From Scedosporium boydii (lineage: Eukaryota; Ascomycota; Sordariomycetes; Microascales; Microascaceae), in the NCBI GenBank assembly GCA_002221725.1, contig NJFT01000086.1:1-64000 (forward strand): 64,000 bases of DNA. Direction: 5' to 3'. The translations under genes were made by a program, and so were the position numbers. Positions 34,920 through 45,195 of the stretch are shown here, one piece after another (positions within the stretch are counted from its first letter, which is position 1; the number at the start of each line of letters is the position of its first letter). The notes beneath the pieces are model-generated. The model saw nothing but the letters and a program-made list of their open reading frames with translations. It did not search any database and was not told the DNA's origin.

Positions 34920-35021
34920 AAAATGTGGATTACCATATTCTTTGACTACTTTACCTTTTGAGAGGCCATTTGCGACGGCATTTAGGGCGTCCTGAAGGTC
35001 TCCTTGAGGATACTTCTTCAT
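34920..35021 (-). mobile_element. Remnant of a pogo/Fot-like transposase N terminus (helix-turn-helix)
   Basis: From ATG 35021 on the minus strand: 'MKKYPQGDLQDALNAVANG' then 'LSKGKVVKEYG'. This matches the pattern of fungal Tc1/mariner-pogo transposase starts, where a psq-type helix-turn-helix reads like '...AL.AI.NG.S...AA..YGIP'. After 'YG' the sequence becomes AT-rich and homology ends. It marks an insertion close to the duplicated fragments. Confidence 0.55.
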
Positions 35022-35703
35022 TCTCGATAGGAAAAGCTCTAGTTTAAGTTTGAAGAAGATTGGAGCTGAGATGGGAAAGAAATGTAAGTTTAAATTCAAG
35101 CTGGCTGAACTAGCGGTGTGGAGTTGGGTGGGCCCGAAGGGGGTGGGCCGGAAGAAAAAGGGAGAAGGGGAAGGGGGGAGGGGGCCGAAGTAGGGGTTCC
35201 AACTTACATGAAATCCGTTCTCACTACCTTCGTAACTCGAAGAGTGCTTGCTGGGTTAGGCGCACGGTAAGCCTGAGGTGGAGCCAGCTTCCCCCACATT
35301 GTTGCTTTTGAACTCCTCCACTGGCCGGACTTCGTTGTGTGATGGTGTTGAAAAATCAAGATGCATTAGCGCGGCGCTTGACTCCTGAGGATACTATCTT
35401 CCTCGTAGAGGTCCACTTTTCCCTGCCGCCCACAATTGCATCCCTTTCCCCAACCACACCGACAGCCGATGTGGGGAACCTGGTAGCTGTCCCGTAGCCC
35501 AAAAGGAGCTCCAGCCCCAGTCTTTGTGTGTTGGATGTTGGCCCAAGACGAAGGATCTCAAGCCCGCGGATACTTGGTCGCGGTCTTTCTATGCTCCCTA
35601 ATTAGAGTACATTCATTGTCTGAAGTCTTCCAAGCACGACAGTCATCCACATTATCTATTGGAAAGACAGCCGGCCAAATAATTTTCTTCGCCTCTTTTC
35701 GCC
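35022..35703. promoter_or_regulatory. Upstream region of the decarboxylase gene
   Basis: Gene-free stretch with a purine-rich G/A block at about 35130-35190, including GGGCCCGAA (reverse of the 9-mer upstream of P450-A). The frame at 35526-35849 has no motif and overlaps the decarboxylase in another frame. Presumed promoter by position. Confidence 0.4.
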
Positions 35704-36726
35704 ATGAAGCTATCAGGTCTCCTATTCGTTTCAAATATGTGCACCGCGTTGCATCTCATCGGTCTCGAAGAGCACTGGCTCAGCCCAGCTGTCAACCAGT
35801 CTATCTACGAGCAGGTCAAGATCCCCGGCGGATTGGACAAGTTCCGTGATGCTGGCGATTTGCGGATCGCCGACATGGACAAGATCGGCATGGATATTCA
35901 AGTTCTAAGCCATGCGGCAGGATATGCCGCAGACCTGAAAACTTATACCGCCATCAACGATGGGATGGCTGAGAAAATAGCAGCGCACCCTGGCCGATTC
36001 GCAGCGTTCGCCGCGCTCCCTATGATAAGCCCTGAACTGTCTGCCAAAGAACTGCGACGCTGTATGCAAATGCCGGGTTTCAAAGGTGCACTCATCGACA
36101 ATCATGCCAATGGCACATACTATGAGGGCCCGGAATACGACATTTTCTGGCAGACTGCTGAGGAGCTGGGTGCGCCAATCTATATACATCCCACCTTCGC
36201 AGCTCCTCCCTTGGCCCAGTACTACAACGGCAACTATGATCACCTGGCCCAGATTGCTCTGTCGACCTCCGGCACCGGGTGGCATTTCGATACCGCGATC
36301 CATGTTCTCCGCCTCTTTTACGCTGGAGTCTTTGACCGTTTCCCCAAACTGAAGATTGTTCTTGGACACTTTGGAGAAGGGCTTCCATTTTTCAAGGAAC
36401 GAGTCGAATGGGCAGCCACCAACTTCGCGAACACATCGCGCCCTTTCACTGAGGTGTACGATGAAAATCTTTGGTTCACCACCAGCAGTCTCGTGGGTGT
36501 TGCGCCCTTGGCCGCCATGCTTCAGAACACAAAACTGGAGAGAATCATGTTCAGCATGGATTATCCGTTCTTGACCTTGGATCTGACCCCTAAATGGATC
36601 GAGATGGTCAGAAAGAGTGGAATCGTGACACGCGCGGAACTGGAGGCGATTGCACACGGAAACGCACAAGCCTTCCTTGGACTGTCGCTTCCATGTAGCG
36701 CACCCCGGACGAAACACTCAACCTGA
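35704..36726 (+). CDS. Amidohydrolase-family aromatic acid decarboxylase (2,3-dihydroxybenzoate decarboxylase-like)
   Basis: Single exon, 340 aa from ATG 35704. ATG 35737 (residue 12) may be the real start, since relatives begin just before the 'ALEEH'-like segment; the extra residues look hydrophobic but are not a clear signal peptide. Features of the amidohydrolase_2 decarboxylases: 'IGLEEHWLSP' (Glu ligand, E22/E23, and H24), 'FAAFAALPM', 'FKGALIDNHANGTYY', 'YDIFWQTAEELGAPIYIHP' (metal His ~162), 'KIVLGHFGEGLPF', 'LWFTTSS' and 'RIMFSMDYPF' (metal Asp ~286). Such enzymes are metal-dependent, cofactor-free and remove CO2 from hydroxybenzoates or 6-methylsalicylate-type acids. The exact substrate is not deducible. 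Next to decayed cluster genes, it may share the pathway of the FAD hydroxylase (inference). Confidence 0.88.
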   Translation: MKLSGLLFVSNMCTALHLIGLEEHWLSPAVNQSIYEQVKIPGGLDKFRDAGDLRIADMDKIGMDIQVLSHAAGYAADLKTYTAINDGMAEKIAAHPGRFAAFAALPMISPELSAKELRRCMQMPGFKGALIDNHANGTYYEGPEYDIFWQTAEELGAPIYIHPTFAAPPLAQYYNGNYDHLAQIALSTSGTGWHFDTAIHVLRLFYAGVFDRFPKLKIVLGHFGEGLPFFKERVEWAATNFANTSRPFTEVYDENLWFTTSSLVGVAPLAAMLQNTKLERIMFSMDYPFLTLDLTPKWIEMVRKSGIVTRAELEAIAHGNAQAFLGLSLPCSAPRTKHST

Positions 36727-37479
36727 TATCGATAGCCAATGCTAGGCTCCCCGTTTCATTACTACTTTTTCTTTTTCTTTTTCTTATTTTCTTCCTGTTG
36801 GTAGCAGGACCTCAAACTTTCATAGGATGTACTGTTGTTGAAGTGTCTCAAGTAGACCACAGTTCAATTCAAATGGGTCCGGCGTGGACATTTCCGGGGG
36901 TCATGGTTATCGTCTGTATCGTACAAGGTATATCGCATTAAATTTGATCATTATTCTTGTGCGGGACATCTAAAAGTAGATCTGGCTGGTGTTGAATGTT
37001 ATTGGATTGAACACGTATTGCTCATCTAGCATTATTATGGTGAATTTTATGAGGTAGGATGATCTTCAAAGTATTCCACGACACACAAATATGGGAGAGT
37101 TCGACCTTGGGAAATCTCACCGGGCGGATATACTTGGCCGGCATAGATTCGGACGTGACAGCAGATCGTGCATTGGCCCTCTTCGGCATTCGGCTCACCT
37201 AAAAGCGTGTCAAGTGAAGACTTGCTTTCCCACACCTGTTCTCCCCCACATGAATGCCCGATCATGTGGGCTTCCCATCGTCTGAAACCGAGAAATGAGC
37301 CGATGGGGCCGATGATGACGAAGCCATTTTGAGAGTCATTTGTTAGCAAGGCTAAGCGGACTTTGTTCAGGTGGTATCGTGTAATGGACCACCTAATGAC
37401 AACTCAAGTCTTCAATATAAAAATGATGGCCTGTCCTGGGGATGTGTTTTTGTAGTCAAGCTCTGTATCCTCATCTAAC
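36727..37479. other. Spacer with one possible short minus-strand frame
   Basis: Between the decarboxylase and the sulfatase. A minus-strand frame at 37349-37047 reads smoothly ('QCTICCHVRIYAGQVYPPG', 'LPYLCVVEYFEDHP') and could be the last exon of a lost gene, but no upstream exon or domain is recognised. I leave it uncalled. Confidence 0.3.
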
Positions 37480-39458
37480 ATGGTGCATCTACTCTGCTGG
37501 GTGTTCTTCACCCTTTGGACCTTGGCCTCTGCCGGAGGCTCTTGCGCACACGATAAGCCTGCCAATGTCATTCTGATCCTTACCGACGATCAAGATGTTC
37601 ACCTGGACTCTCTACAATATCAACCCACCGTCCTGAAACACTTCCGGGATGAGGGAACCATCTTTACCAAACATTACTGTACCATTGCAGTGTGCTGCCC
37701 AGCGCGAGTCAGCTTGCTCACGGGCAGGTTAGCGCACAACCACAACGTTACCGATGTCATCCCGCCTTACGGTAAGTTCTGTGCCATACTGCGCGGGCTG
37801 TGAGATCACGTAGCTCACAACAATGTGCAGGAGGCTATAGCAAGTTCGTCCAACAGGGTCTCAACAGCAATTATCTCCCTGTCTGGCTTCAGGAAGCGGG
37901 CTACAATACCTATTACACTGGCAAGCTTTTCAACGGACATACCGTTACCAATTGGAATGATCCTAGGCCAGCAGGCTGGAACGGCACTGGATGTATGTGC
38001 GGAGTGATGCGCGGATGTCGTTCAACGCTAACACCTCTACAGTCTTGGTCGACCCCAACACCTACACATATTACAATGCCTCATACCAAGCCGACGATAA
38101 GCCACCTGTCTACCGCTCGGGTGAATATTCCACAGATTTCATCGCCGCTGATACATTACGTTTTATAGAGTCTGGCGCGAAGAGTGGTCGCCCTTTCTTC
38201 GTCGGATCTGCCCCAATTGCGCCACATTCTCAGCAACAGCGGCTAGCTGATAACCAAATGTATTTTGAGGCACCGGTCCCTGCCAATCGACATAAAGATC
38301 TATTTCCTGATGCCAAGGTGCCTCGCACACCTAGCTTTAACCCTGAAGAGGTAAATATGCCTTTGCAATTCGCAATGATTCATCACTCATACTTGTGATA
38401 GCCTCACGGAGTTAGCTGGATCAAGGCTCTTCCACGCCAGGATCAGTCCCAAGTCGATGCCAATGACGCTTTCTACCGCGCCAGACTCCAGTCCCTCCAG
38501 GCGGTGGACGAACTAGTGGGCGCTGTCGTTGACAAGGTCAATGAGCTCGGCATCGCTGACAACACATACATCATCTATACCAGCGATAATGGGTACCACA
38601 TTGGGCAGCACCGCCTGATGCCAGGCAAGTCATGCACGTATGAAGAGGATGTCAATGTGCCATTCCTCATCAGAGGGCCAGGCGTGCCCAAGGGACGTAG
38701 CGTGGACTTTGCAACATCACACACCGATATTGCGCCCACAATATTCGATCTCATGAAAATTCCACTTCGCAAGGAGTTTGATGGCTCACCTATACCCGTG
38801 ACTGAGAAGGCAATGAAGCGAGCGGCACGTTCTCCCATCCATGATCACGCCACTCTTGAGTACTGGGGTGCGGTCCCAATAGAAAATGACAGGTCTGGCC
38901 CGGGCGGGGGCTTCAGTAAGTGGCGCCTGCTTAGTCCTTGACTGATAGCTAAGTTCTAATAATGTCTGGCAGCACTGCGGCCCAACAATACATATAGAGC
39001 CTTGCGCATTGTCAGCCCGGAGTACAACTTGCTCTATTCAGCCTGGTGTACAGGCGAGCATGAGTTGTATGACATGCTGGTAAGTTCCGCGCCACCACGG
39101 CCAGAACAAAACTAACTGGCATTACCACTTTCACCCCTTTTAGACCAATCCATATCAGATCACCAATTTGTACGGCTCGGCCGGCACCTTCCATGGCAAT
39201 ACAATGGCTCAGCTTACATCCCGCCTCGACGCGCTGCTGATGGTCCTCAAAACATGCAAGAGCGAGCAATGCAGAACGCCATGGCACGAGTTGCATCCTG
39301 CTGGGAATGTACACAACCTGGTCGATGCCCTTGATCCGAGGCTGGACAAGTTCTATGCTCTGCAGCCCAAGGTTGCGTACACCAAGTGCGAGCCCGGATA
39401 CATTCTTGCATCGGAGGGGCCTCAGGCTGTCGTGCCATGGGATTACATTGGGGATTGA
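37480..39458 (+). CDS. Sulfatase (arylsulfatase type), probably secreted
   Basis: Six exons: 37480-37771, 37831-37992, 38043-38350, 38402-38915, 38973-39079, 39144-39458; 1698 nt, 565 aa. It begins with a signal-peptide-like stretch (LLCWVFFTLWTLASAGGSCA). The metal-binding start 'NVILILTDDQDVHLDS' and the sulfatase signature 'CCPARVSLLTGR' follow; its first Cys-x-Pro-x-Arg supplies the Cys converted to formylglycine. Further conserved parts are 'YNTYYTGKLFNGH', 'FFVGSAPIAPHS' and 'YIIYTSDNGYHIGQHRLMPGK' (DNG metal site), then 'VPFLIRGPG'. It hydrolyses sulfate esters, probably outside the cell for sulfur scavenging. All introns restore frame, so it looks intact. A link to the neighbouring cluster is not obvious. 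Confidence 0.9.
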
Positions 39459-39542
39459 TGATACATCACGAAGCCTGACGGAGATATCAAAAAGATTCAG
39501 CGAGGGCGTGATCCGTGGATGATACCTGCACGGTGTCGTACG

Positions 39543-40100
39543 TCAATCTTGAAGAGAAGAAAAAAGGGAGACCGGCATCTGTATCGACACTGGCAATTCA
39601 GCGACTTCTCGCACCATTTGATACGTACAGAGGATATGATTCTTTTTTTCCATCAGGGAAAATCCTGCATCGATGATGATATTCTGTCCTGTGATACTTT
39701 TGCTCTCTACAAGCGCCCTAACCTGCGCCGCCGCATCCTCCACTGTGGCGAACCGTTGAAGTTTGTTCCTCTCCAGAACCTTGTCTAATTGTTCTTGGGA
39801 GAAAGATTTGCCCCAATCCTTCTAAGTTGTTAATGATTCCCTCTTGCGCGAGCTTCTTTGCAAGAGATGGGTACTTACGGTGAGCAAGACACCCGGGGAT
39901 ATACAATTGACACGTATTTTTGGCGCGGCAATCAGGGCCAGTGATCTGATGAAGCGGATCTGTGCTGCTTTTGTAACTGCATATGGCTTTAATGGGACAG
40001 AGGGTTCACAAGTCTCAAGAGAGCTCTGCTGGACATGTTCTAGTTCGGCAGCAACATCATCTGCCCCCACATCTGCTGACATATAAATAATAATCAGCAT
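39543..40100 (-). pseudogene. 3' part of a short-chain dehydrogenase, N terminus missing
   Basis: Readable exons at about 40100-39879 and 39821-39543 with an intron at 39878-39822. They give 'PYAVTKAAQIRFIRSLALI' (YxxxK site Y-A-V-T-K), 'PKIRVNCISPGVLLT' and 'KDWGKSFSQEQLDKV', then 'LVESKSITGQNIIIDAG', the classical SDR C-terminal half. An acceptor-like 'tttcacag' precedes it, but upstream sequence gives no 'TGxxxGxG' loop. It is therefore either truncated or its 5' exons are too diverged to see. It is convergent with the sulfatase. Confidence 0.6.
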
Positions 40101-41684
40101 TCCTGTGAAATTGTTCTAGGTAAATATTTAGACTTAAATGAGCGTTCTTGACCCACTTAGGTTGACCGTTTGCTCCCTTGCTAGCACGGCAGCATCTCTT
40201 GATTCTTATCACGTTTGGAGTGATCGTTTTCTTAACTGTCGAGCTCACAATTCTGCTTTCCTCAACAGAGCCATCTTCTTCCGCAGCCCCATTACGGGGC
40301 AACTCTAAGCTCGTCTGAGGTAGTTGAGATGATTCAGGTGCAAGGCAGGACTTGGTTGTGGCGCTTGCGAGAGTAGCTAGGGTCATTAGGGTTGGGCGCC
40401 ATTCTCCGAGGAAGCAAATGACAGGCCATCCATCTGGGAGATGTGGAGGCTTTTCATTTCCGCTTGCTTATCCCTACGTCCTGACGAACTGTCTGAAAAG
40501 CTAGCGCCAGTAGCAGCAGACATCGCAGACATGATGAAGATGATGATGGAGGAGGTTGGTGGTAATGTTATGGTGTGGTTTTGGGGAAAGTCGTGGAAAG
40601 GACAGAGGACAGTCTGGGGGGATCAGCCGGTCTTTTATACACGAACCCGGGCTTGAAACAACACCTCCGAACTACCGCCTAGCAAGCCCCCCCTGGACTA
40701 CCCAAGGAGAGCAACTTCGGTCTCGAAGCCTTACCTCTCGTAGTTATTATGCTACACATTCCATTCACTGGCATAGCCTCCTCCGCTGCGGCCTCCAAAT
40801 CGGGTAACCTTACAAAGCCAAGCTTGTACTTTCTTCTCTTCCAAAGTCGTAGGAGGAGGTAAAATTTTAGCATCAAGACAGTTGGTCGAGCTCTCTCAGT
40901 GCCCACGTGCGTCATACGGCCGTTCTCCTAGTAGCGTAGTGCAAAGAAGCCTCTGGAAGTAGTAAGCAGCATCGGATGCCTTGACAGCTTAGCCGACTGA
41001 TGGGGGGGATTAAGCACGCGTCGCGCTTCACAACCCCTGACCTGCTCATATCCACAGCATGAGACTGCATGTGATTAGATGTACCGGGTACCTTGTGCTG
41101 TCCATCCCACTGAAGAGGAGTGTCTATGACATTCGCTTCGGCTCGATATCAATAGTTGTTCTGCGCCATCGAGAAGGAGAAGGAGTGGCGTAAAGTCTTC
41201 AGGTGGACGATGTGGACAGGGTGGTCATGCAAGTACAGCCACTCTAGATCGACGCTCCAAGGAACACGGGAACGGCAACGCCTTAGAACAGCCGGTTCCG
41301 TTAACATACCGCCGGGGATCCTTAACGAATTCCAGGACTATCCCCTTACACATAAAGATGTATCTGTAGCCAGTTGAAGTGACCCGAAAACAAGGCGTCC
41401 CTCTCTCCCTGAACCCCTAAAGGAGAGATGCCGTCATCTAGTGTCCGGCCTAATTGTTTGTAGAGCAGCCGTAGCCAGGCTTCGTGGTCTAATTCGTGAT
41501 CCGTCTGGCCATTAATACTTCCTTTCCTCCTTGATTCTGCAAATCTGGTTCGAATGACGGGTTAATGAGTTTGATATGCAACATACGTTTACGTTTCACC
41601 ACCTGGTGGTAGTTTAGTATTATCTTGATAGGATCTGGCGCCCCTGGACAGGCCCGAATCTAAACACTTCTACAATGCGGGCGG
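40101..41684. other. Interval without a firm gene
   Basis: A minus-strand frame around 40535-40100 (e.g. 'SSSGRRDKQAEMKSLHIS', later 'KTITPNVIRIKRCC') could be a small hypothetical or the 5' region of the SDR remnant, but the joins are not convincing. From 40920 to 41680 nothing is recognised. Confidence 0.3.
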
Positions 41685-42371
41685 ATGCGTTCTCTCTCTC
41701 CACCAAATCTATCCAAGATAAACAACAGCCTTGGGTTGTGGTCGCAGGAATCTCTGGTGCGAGTGCCAAAAAGGAGACGTGATAACCCCGAAGAGAGTCG
41801 CAGTAACATCTCCCCTATAATACTTCCTAATCAGTCGCCTAGTAATACAGAAAGTCTATCATTTCTCAACCTACTACCCGGGACTAGACTCTTGGTTCAA
41901 AGAAAAAAAGGCACTTGGCTGCCCCGTCCAAGTCAGCTTGGGCAATAATGGCAAGTATTATGTGAGAATGGCAGATGGGTCTTGGTCTTGCGACCTGCCA
42001 CAGAAGATTCTTGATCGAGGAGAGAAATGGAGTCAGGTTCGGCGGGTCTGGCTTGGATATGGCACCGACTACATTATTATAGAGAGAAAGAATCACCACT
42101 ATTCATGGAGCCTTCACAATTATGGAAGCCTCGCTCAGCGTATCAAGGAATATAAATCCCTCAAGGTATGATTCGCTTATTATAGAGCTATAACTACTTA
42201 CTTACTGTCTTGAGCCAGGACATTGCAATGAACCCCGAAGTCCCTTGTGCATATATTATCCTCTCTGATAAAGGCTCTTGTGGCTACAAGGTTGGGAGCA
42301 GTGTAGCTTCATTTGATAAATTCGACTTCCAGGAGTACGTGACCAGAAATTTTGGGAGTAAATGGAACTGA
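41685..42371 (+). CDS. Small unknown protein, gene model uncertain
   Basis: The second half is clear: 'VSLGNNGKYYVRMADGSW' and 'VWLGYGTDYIIIERKNHHY', then, across an intron at 42166-42218, 'SDKGSCGYKVGSSVASF', ending at 42371. This pattern of repeated 'aromatic-W / G-x-D-x-x-Y' strands resembles small fungal proteins made of short beta repeats; I know no function. The first half (from 41685, with a basic 'VPKRRRDNPEE') is in another frame. Joining them would need an unusually short intron near 41845-41880 or implies a frameshift. Real but possibly broken. Confidence 0.5.
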
Positions 42372-43036
42372 ATCTGGGGCTCTGGAGAGGGGAGAGAGAG
42401 TTGGGTGGTATTATTCTGTCGAGATGATTAGATAGTATATTAACACATAATTGGAATAATTCTTCAATGATACACATAAAAGGAATCAAGTCGTCAGAGA
42501 CGGTATTCTATGAAACTTTCTCGCCCAATTCTCAAAGGAGAAGAGGAGGAAGAACTGACCATGTGGCATTGATAGGTAATATTTTGGGAGCAATTACTTC
42601 GCACACCTTTCATGGGAACGTCAACTCCTAATGGCGCATTTAGTTACAGCCAGCAGTGACCCTTGAATAGTGATCTTTTGGCCGAAGCTCATAGTGACTG
42701 TGAACCGACAAATCACAACTGAAATGACCATGCGAAGTAAGCTTACCATCGCGTGTTATCTTGTCATGAAGGTCTCTCCGCTCCAATTCCGCATGTCATT
42801 TGTTCCCTAGCTCTGCTCGGTTGCCCCGACGGATGGTGCTTACTGCTCAGCCCTGTTGCCAAGACTTAGTACTGGATGACCACAGCGGAGATTCGGCACT
42901 TCGATAGTGCGGCGGTGAAACATCGCGCTCCATTTGTAAACCACAATATAAATTTAACTCCACCCGTCATTCACGTGCCGCTAGCGTCGGAGATGTCAGT
43001 TGTTCCTTGTCTATCTCACCCCCTCACATTCCCACC
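42372..43036. other. Spacer, nothing recognised
   Basis: Intergenic sequence upstream of the phosphatase-fold gene. A pyrimidine-rich stretch near 43010-43036 precedes its ATG and may be the transcription start area. Confidence 0.4.
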
Positions 43037-44143
43037 ATGCCACCATCAGCATTCGGCTTTCGCATGTTCGCGAGATTGGTGCACACCTACAACTCGCTCC
43101 GTTTCGGTCGCAACAGCATGGAAGCCCTTATAGGCCAGGCCATGAGAGATAGCGCGACATTGCGGAAAACCTCAGTGCCGTGGAAAGACGATGAGCCTCA
43201 TCCGCAATCCTACCACACATTCGACTCCGTGACTTCTTCCTGGGTTTCGAAGACCCCGTCCGACGATGCGGCCGGATCTGCTGGGGGCAATGGCGGAATT
43301 AATAGCATCGCCCTCTACAGCTGGAACATCGACTTTATTCTTCCCTTCGCCGAAGCCCGTATGAAGCCGGCACTCGCTCACCTCGGTGGCCTAGTCCAGT
43401 CCGGCCTTTCGAACGCGGCTCCAGTTATCTTCCTCCAGGAATGCACACCCACAGACCTTGTCACGATTGCCGCCACGCCATGGGTCCGGGAGCGATTCCA
43501 TCTGACTGATGTGGACGCGACCAACTGGGCGACCAACCACTACGGCACAACGACGCTTGTTGACTCTCGCCTACCTATCACGGCGGCCTTCCGTGTGCAC
43601 TACTCTAAGACGCGCATGGATCGCGACGCCGCCTTCGTCGACGTGTCTCTCCAGGGTAAGACCGTCCGCCTCTGCAACACGCACCTCGAGTCCATGGCCC
43701 TCAGCCCGCCCTTCCGCCCTCCCCAGATGCAGATCTTGGCGCAGTACCTGCGAGAGGAGGACAAGGTCCACGCCGGCCTGGCCGCGGGGGACTTTAACGC
43801 CATCCAGCCGTTCGACCGTACGTTGCACACCGACAACGATCTGAAGGACGCGTTCCTGGAGTTGGGTGGGGAGGAGGATACCGAGGAAGGCTACACCTGG
43901 GGCCAGCAGGCGGCGACGAAGCTCCGGGAGAAGTTTGGGTGCTCGAGGATGGACAAGGTCTACTTCTGGGGCGGCGTTGAGTTGGTCAAGTTTGAGAGGT
44001 TCGGCGCGGATGTGTTGACGGAAGGAGAGAAGGAGAGAAGTGAGATCCTGGCACTTGGTTTTGAGAAAGCGTGGGTGACGGATCATCTTGGGGTCAAGGC
44101 TGAGGTGAAGATTGTGGAGGATCTGGACGCGAGCCGACTTTAG
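43037..44143 (+). CDS. Endonuclease/exonuclease/phosphatase-fold protein, 368 aa
   Basis: Single exon from ATG 43037, which has a good context (caccATGc); the frame is open upstream without another ATG. EEP superfamily motifs in order: 'ALYSWNIDF' (Asn), 'IFLQECTP' (Glu metal ligand), 'RLCNTHLES', 'GLAAGDFNAIQP' (D-x-N), and 'KAWVTDHLGVKAEV' (catalytic Asp-His). The overall arrangement is most like tyrosyl-DNA phosphodiesterase-2-type EEP proteins of fungi. It is an Mg2+-dependent phosphodiesterase acting on nucleic acid ends or small phosphodiesters; the actual substrate is unknown. Composition is GC-rich compared with its flanks. It stands alone with no operon-like partner. Confidence 0.85.
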   Translation: MPPSAFGFRMFARLVHTYNSLRFGRNSMEALIGQAMRDSATLRKTSVPWKDDEPHPQSYHTFDSVTSSWVSKTPSDDAAGSAGGNGGINSIALYSWNIDFILPFAEARMKPALAHLGGLVQSGLSNAAPVIFLQECTPTDLVTIAATPWVRERFHLTDVDATNWATNHYGTTTLVDSRLPITAAFRVHYSKTRMDRDAAFVDVSLQGKTVRLCNTHLESMALSPPFRPPQMQILAQYLREEDKVHAGLAAGDFNAIQPFDRTLHTDNDLKDAFLELGGEEDTEEGYTWGQQAATKLREKFGCSRMDKVYFWGGVELVKFERFGADVLTEGEKERSEILALGFEKAWVTDHLGVKAEVKIVEDLDASRL

Positions 44144-45195
44144 AGTCGTCGGCAAAGAGGGAAGAAAGACTACAAATGATCATCTATAGTATTGGGAATA
44201 CTAACTGTAATTGTTTTCTGGTCCGCGCGAGACTGAAAGCTATGTTCACATTGCCATACCCCAAACCATATCTAGTTTCCCCTAAAAGGCGCAGATTTCA
44301 GTTTATGATGCAAGTAAACTAACCCACGGAAGTAATATCCTTGTATGCCGATGCCTTGGTGGAATACCTCCCGCACCGTATTGTCTCTGGCTCTCCAAGC
44401 ACTGTTACCCTGGAAACTTGGACTGGACTGCCGCGCTACATCATGGTCGAGTCCAATCGCATACCGAGGTATGTGCGTGCCGTTGCCGAGAAGTCAACCC
44501 GTCTTAGAATCCCACCTAAGGCTCAAGGCACTTTGCTTTCCCATGCTCCACGATGCTTCCAGGAGCCAGGGCCACGGATTGCACACCCACCCTTTCGCGT
44601 CCATTAGTCTAAAATAGGCGAATAGCGCCACCGCACGTGGGTTCCCTCTCCCGAGGGGGGGCCGTCCCGTCGAGAGTTAGACACGGAACAGTGGAATTGA
44701 AAGTCACCCGTCCAGGAGAATGACAGGCGGGACGATGCAACCCCGGGACTTGGTGAGAAGTGGGCCTGTCAATATGCGGTTTATTACCTCTTACTCTATT
44801 ATCCGGCCCCAACCCCATTCTAGGAAAAAACTTGCTCAAATATACTCATTCACCTCCTCATATATCCACTCCACAAGCCCACCACTAAACCAAAGATGTA
44901 ACGTCCCAAAGTCTCCTCACGCATGCTGACGGGACAACTACTTTTTCGGCGTAGGCGGGGAGAAAAACCTGCCATGGGGTGAAAATTGACAAAGGACTCG
45001 CATACCCTGCTCGAGAGTACAGCTAAACCAGGATGTTACGTTGGAGCAAGTTTTCGCAACCCTAGTTTATAACCAGCCTACTTAAGGACAACTTATTTCC
45101 TCGCTCTCTTCTCTTTCAACCTATGAATATTATCGAGCAGGCTTTCAAGTGAACATCGGCCGGAATCACCTGGAATATCTTTCATTTTCCGACTT
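44144..45195. other. Spacer upstream of the ferric reductase
   Basis: About 1 kb with no recognised gene. The last 200 bp are presumably the reductase promoter and 5' leader. I found no clear GATA-type iron-regulator cluster by eye. Confidence 0.4.

Noticed and set aside
43571..44155. Long minus-strand frame antisense to the EEP gene
   Set aside because: It mirrors the GC-rich codon pattern of the plus-strand gene and has no motif.
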